The notes: generated by a model not told the origin, from the letters alone. 64,000 bases of DNA from Burkholderiaceae bacterium (GCA_919902775.1 CAKKRJ010000004.1:1-64000), one strand, 5' to 3'. Positions 43,493-53,015 are shown, counted from the first letter of the stretch. Numbers and translations: made by a program.

Positions 43493-43903
43493 TTAGCTTT
43501 CTGTGATGTCGCCGTCGATTTCAATGGTCACGCTGGCTTCAACCACCGCGTCCACACCGCCTTGCACGCTGAACTGCGTGACATAGCCGTAAAACGTCCA
43601 AGTGGCTGCAGCCACATCGGTGAAGGTGATCCGAAACTGGCGACGGGTGCGGTTGGCGCGGTCGGTACGCAGGCCCTGGTGCACTGCGTCTTCGGGGTTG
43701 TAGTGAAGGCTCAGCGAAAGCTGACCTTCGTCGCGCAGGCCCACGCGTTTTTCTTTGGAGGTTGAGGCCAGATTGGTCACGTCAATGACCGAAGCCTGGC
43801 CTCCGGGCCCCTGAAAGGAGACCACGTTGGGGATGATTTCAAAGGTGGTGGTGCCAAAGCGGGCAATGGCAATACCCTGTGCGGTGATGGCGGTGCTGCT
43901 CAT
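43493..43903 (-). CDS. Major tail tube protein
   Basis: 136 aa. FGTTTFEIIPNVVSFQGPGGQASVIDVTNLASTSKEKRVGLRDEG and the C-terminal strand pair TWTFYGYVTQFSVQGGVDAVVEASVTIEI match lambdoid/HK97 tube proteins (phage tail tube TTP family). Lies directly before the chaperone genes as expected. Confidence 0.85.
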   Translation of the reverse strand: MSSTAITAQGIAIARFGTTTFEIIPNVVSFQGPGGQASVIDVTNLASTSKEKRVGLRDEGQLSLSLHYNPEDAVHQGLRTDRANRTRRQFRITFTDVAAATWTFYGYVTQFSVQGGVDAVVEASVTIEIDGDITES

Positions 43904-43950
43904 GCACGTGCTCCTGTTGTGCGGTGAAACTGTTGTGGGCTGAAACGGGT

Positions 43951-44295
43951 TCAGCGGTGGTAGGTGTAGTCCACGCTCACCCGGTACAGCCGGGCTTGCG
44001 CTTCAAATTCACTGAGCCCCATGCGCACATCGGCGATGGTGCTTTTGTCCGCCAAAAGCGCCGCCAGGACCTGGTCTTGCAGGTGCAAGGCCTCCTGGTA
44101 GGTTCTGGCGTAGGTGTCGACCTGCACGCGAACGCGCTGCAGGCCTGCTGACAAATTTGGTCCATCGATGCCGAAGATGTGTTCTTGCGCTATGGGCGTG
44201 TAAACGATGGCTGGGTACTGGGTGCTTTCTGGAGCGACAAGGGCGTACACCTCACCACCGGCCAAGTTCTGGATGGCGTCAAAGAAGTCCTGCAC
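43951..44295 (-). CDS. Tail completion / DUF3168-like protein
   Basis: 114 aa. LVAPESTQYPAIVYTPIAQEHIFGIDGPN, VRVQVDTYARTYQEAL and YRVSVDYTYH follow the gp17-like tail completion family that caps the tube at the head side. Gene order (gp10-like, this, tube) agrees. Confidence 0.8.
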   Translation of the reverse strand: MQDFFDAIQNLAGGEVYALVAPESTQYPAIVYTPIAQEHIFGIDGPNLSAGLQRVRVQVDTYARTYQEALHLQDQVLAALLADKSTIADVRMGLSEFEAQARLYRVSVDYTYHR

Positions 44296-44304
44296 CGCTG
44301 TGTC

Positions 44305-44796
44305 CTAAGGTCTTGTGCTGAATTTTTTGGCTTCTAGCGCCACGCGCTGCTGCAAGCGCTCTTTCATGGCCTGAGCGGCTTCGCGCCGTTTGGCCTCGAG
44401 CGCCGGACGCAGAAATGGGCGTGCCGCCATCTTTCGGGTGCCAAACTCCACAAACCGCCAATACCAAGCGTCCTGGGACAGGTTGCCCTTTTTGCCCTGC
44501 TTGCGGTACTTCTTGCCGTGGCGCACCGTCACGAAGAAGGTCTGGCGCGTGAGGCTGGAGAGCTCTGGGATGTGCTTCATGATCACCGAGCGCTTGAGGG
44601 TGCCCGGTGGGGGCTGGTTCGGCCCCAGAGACTGCTGCGCCTTGGGTGCCCGGGCGCGGGCTTCGTCCCGCACGACCTTGGCCCCGGCGTACACCGACAC
44701 ACGCAGGCCGTTTCTGGCAACACGATCTGGCAATTCGCGCAGGGCTTTGCCCAGTTCTGTCAGGCCCTCGATCTTGACGGTTTCACGTTTAGCCAT
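44305..44796 (-). CDS. HK97 gp10-like neck protein
   Basis: 163 aa. VKIEGLTELGKALRELPDRVARNGLRVSVYAGAKVVRDEARARAP at the N-terminus and WYWRFVEFGTRKMAARPFLRPALEA at the centre are the gp10 signature. Connects the head to the tail completion protein. It overlaps the preceding gene by 8 bases. Confidence 0.88.
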   Translation of the reverse strand: MAKRETVKIEGLTELGKALRELPDRVARNGLRVSVYAGAKVVRDEARARAPKAQQSLGPNQPPPGTLKRSVIMKHIPELSSLTRQTFFVTVRHGKKYRKQGKKGNLSQDAWYWRFVEFGTRKMAARPFLRPALEAKRREAAQAMKERLQQRVALEAKKFSTRP

Positions 44797-45139
44797 CGTC
44801 TAGCCCTTCGGAAGCCAACAAGATGAGTTTGACCCGGCGCTCGTCCTCATCAAGAGCCGAATGGATGTTGAACACCCGGGCTTTGTAGAGCACCCGCATC
44901 TGGGCCACTTGGTGGGGGTTGTCAAAAAGGCTCTGGTGACGCACCGTGATCTGGTGGGTGAGTTCTGCCGAGATCCGCCCAGCGATCACCGCTTCACGCC
45001 CGGACAACGGCTGAATGTCAGCCCAGACGGTCGCCACATCGAGCCAGGTTCGACATGGGCCACCCTGGCGGTCTTTGGTGGTGCTGGGTCGCTGGATCCT
45101 GATGCGGCGCGTCAATGCGCCTGCTCCGATCGGGTTCAT
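44789..45139 (-). CDS. Head closure protein (SPP1 gp16-like)
   Basis: 116 aa. GALTRRIRIQRPSTTKDRQGGP, DVATVWADIQPLSGREAVIAG and ITVRHQSLFDNPHQVAQ are typical of the head-tail adaptor family. Closes the connector after DNA packaging. Confidence 0.88.
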   Translation of the reverse strand: MNPIGAGALTRRIRIQRPSTTKDRQGGPCRTWLDVATVWADIQPLSGREAVIAGRISAELTHQITVRHQSLFDNPHQVAQMRVLYKARVFNIHSALDEDERRVKLILLASEGLDDG

Positions 45140-45146
45140 AAAGGCC

Positions 45147-45770
45147 TCATATCAGGGGTACTTTGTAGGGATCGAGCAGGCCATCGACAAAGGGCAAGGG
45201 GTCAATCCGACCTCGGGCCATCGACGCGACTTCCTCGCGGTGGGCGTACAGACTGCCCAGACGCAACTTGATCCAGCTTTTGAGGCCTTCGGGCACATCC
45301 GCTGCGCTGCCATACCCGGCATCGAAGGTCACCGAGACGGCACCGATTTGTGGCAAGGCCACAGGCCAGATTTGTCCAAACACCGGGGTGATGCGGGCAG
45401 GCTCACAGGCCTTGTCCACTGTGTAATGGGCCGATGGCATGACTTGCGAAACACCCGCCATGTCCCGATAGCAAATCTCCAACACCGATTGCAGGGGTGA
45501 CTTGGGAATCAGAATGGCGTGCCCGGGCAGCGTGAAGGTCTGCCCTGCAGGCACCCCCATGAGGCCGCAGCCCGGAAAGCTGTCGAGCACCACGCGCCAA
45601 CGGGCCGTGACCAGCTGCCTCTGGGTCAGCATCTCGGCGGCCTGGCGGGCTGCCGAGATCAGGGCCTGAATCAGGGCATCGTCCTCGTCAAAGTCCACAC
45701 GCAGGTGGAGCTTGGCCTCGGCCAGCGAGACGGGCTCGGCCGCTGGCGGGGTGATCAACTGCATGGGCAT
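45147..45770 (-). CDS. Head-tail connector protein (phiE125 gp8 / gp6-like)
   Basis: 207 aa. The N-terminus PAAEPVSLAEAKLHLRVDFDEDDALIQALISAARQAAEMLTQRQL is the common gp6/gp8 connector start, and VSVTFDAGYGSAADVPEGLKSWIKLRLGSLYAHRE the usual C-terminal helix. Sits between portal and head closure protein. Confidence 0.88.
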   Translation of the reverse strand: MPMQLITPPAAEPVSLAEAKLHLRVDFDEDDALIQALISAARQAAEMLTQRQLVTARWRVVLDSFPGCGLMGVPAGQTFTLPGHAILIPKSPLQSVLEICYRDMAGVSQVMPSAHYTVDKACEPARITPVFGQIWPVALPQIGAVSVTFDAGYGSAADVPEGLKSWIKLRLGSLYAHREEVASMARGRIDPLPFVDGLLDPYKVPLI

Positions 45771-45790
45771 GCACCGCTCTCCCCTTCAGA

Positions 45791-46240
45791 TCAAACGATC
45801 TGAGCCACAGCAGCTTGGTTGGCTGTTTCGGCTGAAGCCAGTCGCGGGTTGACGCCCAGCAACTGCGCCGAGGTGTTGGCTGCAGCAGCAGCCACCGTGA
45901 CCACGAGGCGGGCGAAGGCAAAGCCATTGTTCACATCGAGCTCTTCAGGGCGCAAGTTGATGAGCGCCTGACAGTTGGCACCGTTGCTCGCCTGGGTGAG
46001 TTGCGCGATGGATTTGCCTGCCACGTCCTTGGCACCCGTGCCATTGGCGTCCTGGGCCTGTTGCAGCTTGGCGTCGACGGTGGCACCTGTGGCCAAAGCG
46101 CCGGTTTGAACCAGCGCCAACAGGCCATGATGGGCGCTGAGCGGCACCCAGCCGGTGTTGGCGACACCCGGTGCCTGGTTGCCCGGGTCGAGCGTGGCCA
46201 AAATAGACAGCTGCTCGCTGGCTTTTGCATTGGGAAACAT
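45791..46240 (-). CDS. Probable capsid decoration or head structural protein
   Basis: 149 aa, Ala/Asn/Gln-rich, without Cys-rich or catalytic motifs. Located between the capsid and the connector genes with 29 and 20-base gaps. The composition (LATLDPGNQAPGVANTGWVPL, VVTVAAAAANTSAQL) fits a head decoration protein, but I do not recognise the family firmly. Confidence 0.65.
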   Translation of the reverse strand: MFPNAKASEQLSILATLDPGNQAPGVANTGWVPLSAHHGLLALVQTGALATGATVDAKLQQAQDANGTGAKDVAGKSIAQLTQASNGANCQALINLRPEELDVNNGFAFARLVVTVAAAAANTSAQLLGVNPRLASAETANQAAVAQIV

Positions 46241-46269
46241 GAGGGTTCTCCTTCAAAGTAGGGCGACGA

Positions 46270-47601
46270 TCAGCGTGCGCCCAGTTGGACAAAGGGCGAC
46301 AAGGTGGCGTTGCCCTTGGCCGGTGCAATGGGCGCTGCGATCTTGGACTGGCCGTCCATGCGGAAGGTGGTCCGAAAGGCGGTGAGGTCCGAGTCGAAAT
46401 ACAGGTGCATGGAGGTGGCCGTTTGCATGCCACCGGCCTTGGTGATGGTCTGGTAGTACGACAGGTCGGCCAGCAACACATCGCCCGCCGCAGAAAAGCT
46501 GTTGGCGTGCTGGGAGACGAACACCGGGCGGCCGAGCAATGTGCCGTAGGGCGAGACCTGGATACCCCCGACGGGCAATCCCGTGGGCAGGTAAATCGGG
46601 TAGTTGCCCAGCATGAGCGTGAAAAGAGCTGGCAACACGTCGTTGTTGACGATCCACACGGCCTTGCCAAACGAGCCCGGCGGCAGACGCGAGATCATCT
46701 TGGCCAGGTTCTGGGCCAGAAGGGTCTGGGCGGCCTGGCCCGACTCCTTGGCCACCGTCACCGTGGTCGCGTTGGTCATGCAGCCCACAGGCAGGCCGGT
46801 GCCCGAGCCGAACAAGATCGACTCGTTGGTCTTCCAGCGAATGGAAGTGGCGATCTTGTCGGGCAGGTAGGTCGACAGCGCATTGGTGTCGTCCAGCAGT
46901 TCGTCGGTCACTGGCACCAGGGCCATGAGCTTTTTGAGGCGCAAGGTGGACAGACCCAGCACCGGTTTGGTGGCACCGGCCGGATTGGCTTCGCCTTGCC
47001 AGTAGGCTCGGATGCCGTTGGTGCCCCAGGGCGTGGTCTCGTCCTTGGGGAAGGCCATGGTGTTGCCCGTGATCTCGACGTTGTCAGTCAGCGGCAGCAA
47101 GGAGTCTTCACCCAAGGAGAGCTGGAAAATTTCTTGAGCGAATTGGGGCGGCACCAAAAAGCCACCGTCTTGCGCCGAGCCTTCGTTGCCAAAAGAGGCA
47201 GGGGCGACGGCACCGCGACCGGAGCCAATCAGGAGGCGCTCGTCGATGGCGCTGCCGGGGTTTTGCGCCTGACGCACGGTTTTGAGGAAGTCGCCCACGG
47301 TTTTGAAGCCGTGCTTGGGGTCGGCTTCGAGGTTGTCGGTGACGGAAATCACCGTAGCTGTGTGGCCATGAGAGACTGTCGAGTGGGCTACATTGGCCAT
47401 ATGCGCCTCTTCAGCGATCAGGGCAGCCTCGCGGTCGATGGCTGCTGACGCTGCCTCGATCTTGGCCTTGAGGGCGTTGAACGCATTCAACTCCTCATCG
47501 GTCATGTCGCGCTCTTCAGATGCGGCGATATCGGTCAGGGCACGTGCGTCCTTGACCAAGGTGGCTTTGCGAGCTTGAAGCTCGCGCAATTGCTTACTCA
47601 T
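46270..47601 (-). CDS. HK97-family major capsid protein
   Basis: 443 aa. A helical N-terminal scaffold (delta) part of about 130 residues (QLRELQARKATLVKDARALTDIAASEERDMT) is followed by the HK97 fold: GGFLVPPQFAQEIFQLSLGEDSL, AYWQGEANPAG and LKKLMALVPVTDELLDD. The S49 protease next to it would remove the N-terminal part during maturation. Confidence 0.92.
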   Translation of the reverse strand: MSKQLRELQARKATLVKDARALTDIAASEERDMTDEELNAFNALKAKIEAASAAIDREAALIAEEAHMANVAHSTVSHGHTATVISVTDNLEADPKHGFKTVGDFLKTVRQAQNPGSAIDERLLIGSGRGAVAPASFGNEGSAQDGGFLVPPQFAQEIFQLSLGEDSLLPLTDNVEITGNTMAFPKDETTPWGTNGIRAYWQGEANPAGATKPVLGLSTLRLKKLMALVPVTDELLDDTNALSTYLPDKIATSIRWKTNESILFGSGTGLPVGCMTNATTVTVAKESGQAAQTLLAQNLAKMISRLPPGSFGKAVWIVNNDVLPALFTLMLGNYPIYLPTGLPVGGIQVSPYGTLLGRPVFVSQHANSFSAAGDVLLADLSYYQTITKAGGMQTATSMHLYFDSDLTAFRTTFRMDGQSKIAAPIAPAKGNATLSPFVQLGAR

Positions 47602-47625
47602 TGGTGTTGCTCCAGAAATAAAAAT

Positions 47626-47661
47626 GCCGCCCAGGCAGTAAGCACGGGGCGGCGGTTTGAG
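47626..47661 (-). terminator. Terminator-like hairpin between protease and capsid genes
   Basis: On the minus strand GCCGCCC pairs with GGGCGGC around about 14 bases and is followed by ATTTTTATTT. It lies in the 127-base gap downstream of the protease and upstream of the capsid gene. It may reduce read-through or stabilise the 5' end of capsid mRNA. Confidence 0.6.
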
Positions 47662-47728
47662 GCGCGACCAACGGGTCGCAGGTGGTCGGCAGCCCTCAAC
47701 GGAGGACTGCTGAATTTGAGAAAAAGAT

Positions 47729-48667
47729 TCAGATCAGCGCGAGGGCTGCTCGGGCCTGAGCAAGCCGGGATGCTCCTAGTGGCTTTTGAGAGACGGCAGT
47801 CTTTTGCATCTTGGCCAGCACATCGTCAAAGGTGGCAACGCCGTCCACCATCTTGGCGGTAAGCGCCGCATCGGCACCCAGCACCCGACCCTCGCCCATG
47901 CCATCACGCACATCGGCAACTGAGACGCCTCGGCCTTTGGCCACAGCTTTGATGAAGGCGTTGTAGTAATCGTCCACACGGGACTGCATAAAGGCCTGTG
48001 CCTCAGGATCCAGCGGCACATATGGGTTGCCCTCGACCTTGAACTTGCCTGCCGAGATCAGGGTGGGTTTGACCCCCTCCTCTTCCAGCGCCTTCGAGAA
48101 ATCAAAGTGGGCCTGCCAGACACCGATGGAGCCCACCTCGCCACCCGGGGTGACATAAAACTCACCGGCTGAGCAACCGATCCAATAGGCGGCCGAGGCG
48201 GCCAGGCTGTTGGCCACGGCCACCACGGGCTTTTGGGCTCGGGCTTTGACGATCTCAGCGGCCAACTCGGCCACACCGTAGACGCTGCCGCCGGGGCTGT
48301 CGATGTCGATCAGGATCTGACCCACCGTGTCATCCGCCAGGACCTGGCGCAATGCGCTTGTGAATTTCTGAGTGCTGGTGCTGCCCGGCCCCGAGATGTC
48401 ATCGACCATGTTGCCGCGCTGCGTGACCACGCCATACAGAGGCAATACAGCGATGCCAGCGCCGGAATGGGAAGAGGCACGGTCTGTTGCGAACTGTTTG
48501 CGCGTATCCCGCAGCACCCGGTCCGTATTGATCTGAAACAGCGTCTCGTCGCTGGGGGACACGTCAGAAGACCAACGGGTGAGGACGGCAGTCATGGCCT
48601 GCAGACGCTCGGGCATCAATGCCCAGGGCGTGGTCAAAAATTCAGTGATCAGAAGTTGCTTGTTCAT
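47729..48667 (-). CDS. Head maturation protease, S49 (SppA-like)
   Basis: 312 aa. VLPLYGVVTQRGNM, ILIDIDSPGGSVYGVAELAAEI and ANSLAASAAYWIGCSAG (with the catalytic Ser) then AGKFKVEGNPY (candidate catalytic Lys) are the SppA core. In phages this type replaces the ClpP-like prohead protease and processes the capsid. It overlaps the portal gene by ATGA. Confidence 0.9.
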   Translation of the reverse strand: MNKQLLITEFLTTPWALMPERLQAMTAVLTRWSSDVSPSDETLFQINTDRVLRDTRKQFATDRASSHSGAGIAVLPLYGVVTQRGNMVDDISGPGSTSTQKFTSALRQVLADDTVGQILIDIDSPGGSVYGVAELAAEIVKARAQKPVVAVANSLAASAAYWIGCSAGEFYVTPGGEVGSIGVWQAHFDFSKALEEEGVKPTLISAGKFKVEGNPYVPLDPEAQAFMQSRVDDYYNAFIKAVAKGRGVSVADVRDGMGEGRVLGADAALTAKMVDGVATFDDVLAKMQKTAVSQKPLGASRLAQARAALALI

Positions 48668-50160
48668 TCGTGCATTCCAAGTTCGATGAGCGCTTGCGCC
48701 AGTGCATGCTCATCGGTAGGTGTTTCAATATGGGCGGCCCACTGCTCAACCCGTGATGGAGTCAAGCCGAAGGTCTCAGAGATCAAATTCACTTCTTTGG
48801 ATCCGATCACACCGGTCCTATTGATTCGACGGGCCAGACGCTGTGCATTGACATGAACCAAACCCCTCAGCCTCTGGCGAATGGCTTGATCGGACCCGGG
48901 GTCTGCGTCAGGTGCGGCCTGTGCGTCTGCCTCTTCACCTACCTCAACACTCTGTGATTCCAATGCCTCGGCCGCGTCCTCTTCGACCATGTTGAGCGGG
49001 CGAAGGGGTTGATCCAGACCAGAAATCGGGTTGAGGTTCTCGGCGATGCGGGCCTCGTTGCGGGTGAGCCAGCCGTTTTGGATGCCGCTTTGGTAGTAAG
49101 CCGAGCGGCTGGCCGCGTCACCGCGCATCAGGTTGGCGAAGTCAAACTCGATTTCAAGCTCATCGCCGTCCAGCATCAGGTCCGCTTCGATCGAAGCCTC
49201 CCAGCGCTCGGCCCAGGGCGTCATGGTGTGCATGACGAACTCCAGGCTTTGCTGCTCGATGTTCGAAAATGTCGCCCGATCCAGGTCCGCGATCATGTGT
49301 GGCGGCACCCGAAACAGGCGAGCGATGTCCGTGATCTGAAACTTGCGCAGCTCCAGGAACTGGGCGTCCTTGTTGGTCACGCCCACCTCATGGAACTTCA
49401 TGCCGTTTTCCAGAACCAAGACCTTGCCCCGGTTTGCACCGGACTGCGCCTGCTGGTAGGACTCACGAAATACCTTCTTGGCCTCAGCGTCCTTGAAGTT
49501 GCCCGGGAACTCGATCCAGCCACCCGTGGGTTTGGCATCGTTGTTGAAGAACCGGGCGCCATAGTCCTGCGCGGCCAGCGCCATGCCCAGACTCTCACGG
49601 GAAAGCTCGATGGGACTCAGGCCCAGCAAGCCGTCCGAGGACAAACCCCGCAGGTGCCAAACCTCGCCACGAGGCAGGATCATTTCGTGGCCTGCCTGGT
49701 TCTGAATCCGATATCGGTAGTCACCTTCAGTGAGCAGTTCCATTCGCACCCGGTCCGGATGAATAGGGATCAGCTCGGTGATCTCGCCCCGGCCGTTGGC
49801 CAGAATTTGGCAGAAGGCATTGCCACGCAGGGCCAAGTGCCCCTGCAGCATCTCGCGCCACTCGAACGGGTTCTGGTACCGGTTGGGCTTCTTGCCCAAC
49901 AAGCGGTAGAGCCAGTGGTCCGTCACCCGGTCCTTGCCGCCATCTGCTCGAGCGCGGTAGACCACCAGTGGCAGCGAGGCCATGGTCTCTGACAGGATGC
50001 GCACGCAGGCATAGACCGCTGCCAGTCGCATGGCAGAATCGGCCGAGACGCGCATGCCCGAGACACTGCGCACCGATACAGGCTCAAAAAAGAAATCGCC
50101 CCATGGGGAGCGATCATTTGCGGAAGCCTTGAATCGGTCAAAGAGGTTGAAGATTCCCAT
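48664..50160 (-). CDS. HK97-family portal protein
   Basis: 498 aa. SAMRLAAVYACVRILSETMASLPLVVYR, WREMLQGHLALRGNAFCQI, RGLSSDGLLGLSPIELSRESLG and FRVPPHMIADLDRATFSNIEQQ are all standard portal motifs. The C-terminal 90 residues are acidic (EEDAAEALESQSVEVGEEADAQ) and longer than usual. Forms the dodecameric DNA entry vertex. Confidence 0.93.
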   Translation of the reverse strand: MGIFNLFDRFKASANDRSPWGDFFFEPVSVRSVSGMRVSADSAMRLAAVYACVRILSETMASLPLVVYRARADGGKDRVTDHWLYRLLGKKPNRYQNPFEWREMLQGHLALRGNAFCQILANGRGEITELIPIHPDRVRMELLTEGDYRYRIQNQAGHEMILPRGEVWHLRGLSSDGLLGLSPIELSRESLGMALAAQDYGARFFNNDAKPTGGWIEFPGNFKDAEAKKVFRESYQQAQSGANRGKVLVLENGMKFHEVGVTNKDAQFLELRKFQITDIARLFRVPPHMIADLDRATFSNIEQQSLEFVMHTMTPWAERWEASIEADLMLDGDELEIEFDFANLMRGDAASRSAYYQSGIQNGWLTRNEARIAENLNPISGLDQPLRPLNMVEEDAAEALESQSVEVGEEADAQAAPDADPGSDQAIRQRLRGLVHVNAQRLARRINRTGVIGSKEVNLISETFGLTPSRVEQWAAHIETPTDEHALAQALIELGMHE

Positions 50161-50192
50161 CGGTAGTGTCAGAAAACGCGCCTGCCATCTCG

Positions 50193-51899
50193 TTAAAGCA
50201 GCATCAGCTCGTAGTCGGATCCCAGCACCACCGAGTCCCCCGGTTTGATCGCCCGTGAAAGGGCCATGATCAGTGCCACGATGCCGTCGATCTTGTTTTC
50301 TGCTCGCTCCTTGCGCGGGTAAATGTTGTCTTTGACGTCCGTGTGGGCCACCACGTTGCTGGCCATCCAGGCCAATACCGGGTCGCCGTCATGGACGAGC
50401 TTCTTTTGCAGGACCAGGGCTTCAAGCGTCTTCATCGGTTCGCTGAAATTGAGCACCGTCGGACGAACCTCGATCATGGGCAGGCCCTCGGAGAGCATCC
50501 GGGTAGACAGCTGTGTGGCCTGAAACGGATCGAAGGCCACGGCTTCCACTGAGAACCGGGATGCGATGTCCAGCAAATCGGCCTCGATCCAGCTGAAATC
50601 GATCACGTTGCCCGGCGTCACAGACAGGCGTCCGGTATGGGCCCAGCCCTCGTACTGGCTGTTGCCAGCAGCCTGGACCGTGTCCTCGGGCAGGTAGTAC
50701 TTGCCAAACACGGCATATGCGTCGGGTATATCGGGATACTGAAACACCATGACCAGCGCCGCAATGTCCGTCTTGCTGGCCAGGTCCAGGCCCACCCAGC
50801 AGGGCTGGCCCAGGAACTGGTCCAGCTCCAAATCCGGGTTGGTGCCCGCGTCCCAGGCCCGCATGTCCATCCAGGCCTTGTCCGCGCTCACCCATTCGTT
50901 AAGGTGCTTGGTCTTGAAGTTGTTGACCGCGCTGGGCAACTGCATGGCCTTGGCCTGCAGGGGCACCAGGATCTCCTCGCGCACTGAGATGCCCCAGTTG
51001 GGGTTAGCCTTGATGAGGGAGTCCTTGATGGTCCAGTCGTCCCCTTCATCGAGGCCGTAAATGATCCCGAACTGAGAGTCGTCTTCGAACACTCGGTTGA
51101 GCAGCTTGGTGACAAAGCTCCTGACCTCATAACAAATCCCCGAGCGGTTGCTGCCAGCCGTTGTGATCACCCACAGCAGTGAGTTGTCCCGCTTGCCGGT
51201 ACCGGTCTCTACCACGTCATAGACAGTTCGGGTCTTGTGGGCGTGCAGCTCGTCAATACAACCGAAGTGGATGTTCAAGCCGTCCAGCGTCGAGCCCTCA
51301 GCCGAGAGCGCTTCGAACTTTGAGCCCGTCTGCAGCACATGCATGTTGTGTGCCCCGACGTTCACCGCAAACCGGTTCCGAAATCCCGGGCTCAGGCGCG
51401 CCATGGTCTGCGCATCGCCAAAGACGATGCGGGCTTGATCGCGGGTTGTGGCCAGCGAGTACACCTCAGCGCCGCCCTCGCGGTCGGCCGCGAGCATGTA
51501 CAGACCCACCGCCGATGACAGCGTGGACTTGGCATTGCCCCGTGGCACCTCGATGTACGACCGCCTGAAACGGCGCTTGCCGTCCAATTTGACCCATCCG
51601 AATACCGTGGACAGGATGAACACCTGCCAAGGCTCCAGAACAATCATCCGGCTGGCCAGTGGTCCTTTGACGTGAGGCAGGCGCTCAATGAAAGCGCACA
51701 AGTTGTCGGCTGGTCTGTAAGGCCTGCCGTACCGGTCAAGCAGTTCCGGGTTGAACTGGTAGATGCTGCTCTTGCGTTTGAAGCGGATCAGGTCATCAAG
51801 TTGACGCTTGCAGGCCTTCTGAACCCACTCGCAGGTCAGGATCTCTCCCGATACGACGCGCTGTGCATATTGTTTGGCGCTCGCAGCGTATGTGCTCAT
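50193..51899 (-). CDS. Terminase large subunit
   Basis: 568 aa. The ATPase part shows FRRSYIEVPRGNAKSTLSSAVGLYM (Walker A with GNAKST) and LNIHFGCIDELHAHKT (Walker B) and AVITTAGSN-like WVITTAGSN (coupling motif); the nuclease domain has VGLDLASKTDIAALVMVF and later acidic residues. It packages DNA through the portal. TerS precedes it by 5 bases. Confidence 0.93.
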   Translation of the reverse strand: MSTYAASAKQYAQRVVSGEILTCEWVQKACKRQLDDLIRFKRKSSIYQFNPELLDRYGRPYRPADNLCAFIERLPHVKGPLASRMIVLEPWQVFILSTVFGWVKLDGKRRFRRSYIEVPRGNAKSTLSSAVGLYMLAADREGGAEVYSLATTRDQARIVFGDAQTMARLSPGFRNRFAVNVGAHNMHVLQTGSKFEALSAEGSTLDGLNIHFGCIDELHAHKTRTVYDVVETGTGKRDNSLLWVITTAGSNRSGICYEVRSFVTKLLNRVFEDDSQFGIIYGLDEGDDWTIKDSLIKANPNWGISVREEILVPLQAKAMQLPSAVNNFKTKHLNEWVSADKAWMDMRAWDAGTNPDLELDQFLGQPCWVGLDLASKTDIAALVMVFQYPDIPDAYAVFGKYYLPEDTVQAAGNSQYEGWAHTGRLSVTPGNVIDFSWIEADLLDIASRFSVEAVAFDPFQATQLSTRMLSEGLPMIEVRPTVLNFSEPMKTLEALVLQKKLVHDGDPVLAWMASNVVAHTDVKDNIYPRKERAENKIDGIVALIMALSRAIKPGDSVVLGSDYELMLL

Positions 51900-51904
51900 C
51901 GGTT

Positions 51905-52366
51905 CTACCCAACAATGTCCTCCCAGAGATCGAGCTCTTCGCCCGGCCGCTCGTTTGGAATGGAGATGCGCGAACGCGATGCAGGCGTGAACCCCATCTC
52001 GATCGCAGCCTTGGTCATGATCTGTGCCTGCTTGTTGGCAATGGCCAGGTACGGCGACTGCATGGGCACACCGCTGTGGGGCGCCTTCACCAAGAGCCCC
52101 GTTTTACCGATACCCGCCTGGGCCTGTCGGTACAGGTCTGCCGCGCAGGCCCAGATTTCCAGCACGGACATGTCCAGCTTGCGAATCAGGGTGGGCGGCG
52201 CGCATTCAAGCGCGTAGCGCCAAGCAGCCTTGGCCCCCTCTGGCATGTAGTCCGGAGGCTCGACCAGCAAGCCCTCTGGGATGGGCTCGTGGTAGTTGGT
52301 CCGGCATGGCTGCAAGGTCCCCTTGATCTGCTTGACTTGAGTCGGCAGTGGCTTGCGTCCGCCCAT
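51905..52366 (-). CDS. Terminase small subunit, P27 family
   Basis: 153 aa. MGGRKPLPTQVKQIKGTLQPCR is the P27 hallmark N-terminus, with helical DNA-binding and oligomerisation parts (AAWRYALECAPPTLIRKLDMSVLEIWACAADLY). Recognises the packaging site. A 162-base gap separates it from the HNH gene, containing a GGGGG-ATA-CCCCC hairpin at about 52436-52448. Confidence 0.9.
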   Translation of the reverse strand: MGGRKPLPTQVKQIKGTLQPCRTNYHEPIPEGLLVEPPDYMPEGAKAAWRYALECAPPTLIRKLDMSVLEIWACAADLYRQAQAGIGKTGLLVKAPHSGVPMQSPYLAIANKQAQIMTKAAIEMGFTPASRSRISIPNERPGEELDLWEDIVG

Positions 52367-52528
52367 AAATCACCCGCTTGGTTTGATGTTCATTTGATGC
52401 ACGGCCTTTGCTGCGCAGAGTCTTTGGAAAGGGGGATACCCCCCCTTGTTCAATTTGCACGCACAAAAATTTGCGCAAGCCCACGCATCTTGGGCGCCAG
52501 TCTGTAGAGATTCAGACCCCCTACCTCC

Positions 52529-52909
52529 TCAGGACGGGGCCTGGTTGCGCAGGGATGCCGCCTCTGAGGCGGTCTTGGCGTTGTGACAGGGCACGCACAG
52601 GCTCTGCAGGTTCGCTCGCTCAAAGCGCTCACCGCCAAGCTTCACTGGAACGATGTGATCGACCACCTTGGCGGGCTGCAGCACGCCCTTGGCCTGGCAC
52701 CTGCAGCAAAGCGGGTTATCCCGTAACACCGCTGCGCGCGTGTTGCGCCACCTGGCCGATTGATAGAAGCCCAGCTCTGTGTCGAACCCACGCCGCGCAC
52801 GCCCGTACTCACGGTGCACTTGGGGCTGGTGATTAGCGCAATAGCCGGGCACGTTCAGCACCTGCGCGCAACCCGGATATCTGCATGGAGTGGGCGCACT
52901 TCGCGGCAT
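52529..52909 (-). CDS. HNH endonuclease
   Basis: 126 aa. Cysteine pairs CRYPGCAQ and CRCQAKG flank the HNH core VVDHIVPVKLGGERFERANLQSLCVPCHNAKTA (His-His and Asn, zinc Cys pair). HNH proteins next to terS/terL are common in cos-type phages and can be needed for packaging. First gene of the late minus-strand block; plus-strand genes start 106 bases away. Confidence 0.9.
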   Translation of the reverse strand: MPRSAPTPCRYPGCAQVLNVPGYCANHQPQVHREYGRARRGFDTELGFYQSARWRNTRAAVLRDNPLCCRCQAKGVLQPAKVVDHIVPVKLGGERFERANLQSLCVPCHNAKTASEAASLRNQAPS

Positions 52910-53015
52910 CTCAATCGGCTTTCAAGGAATAAGCGACAGCTTCAAAAATTGACTTGGCTTCATCTTGATTCAGAGCGTCAATGCTCCACATCCAATCAAC
53001 ACAAGGAGAAAGCGC

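Noticed and set aside
46285-47448. 387-residue plus-strand open frame opposite the capsid gene
   Set aside because: Antisense shadow of an HK97 capsid gene.
52436-52448. GGGGG-ATA-CCCCC hairpin between HNH and terS as a terminator
   Set aside because: Only TTT follows on the minus strand; too weak to call.
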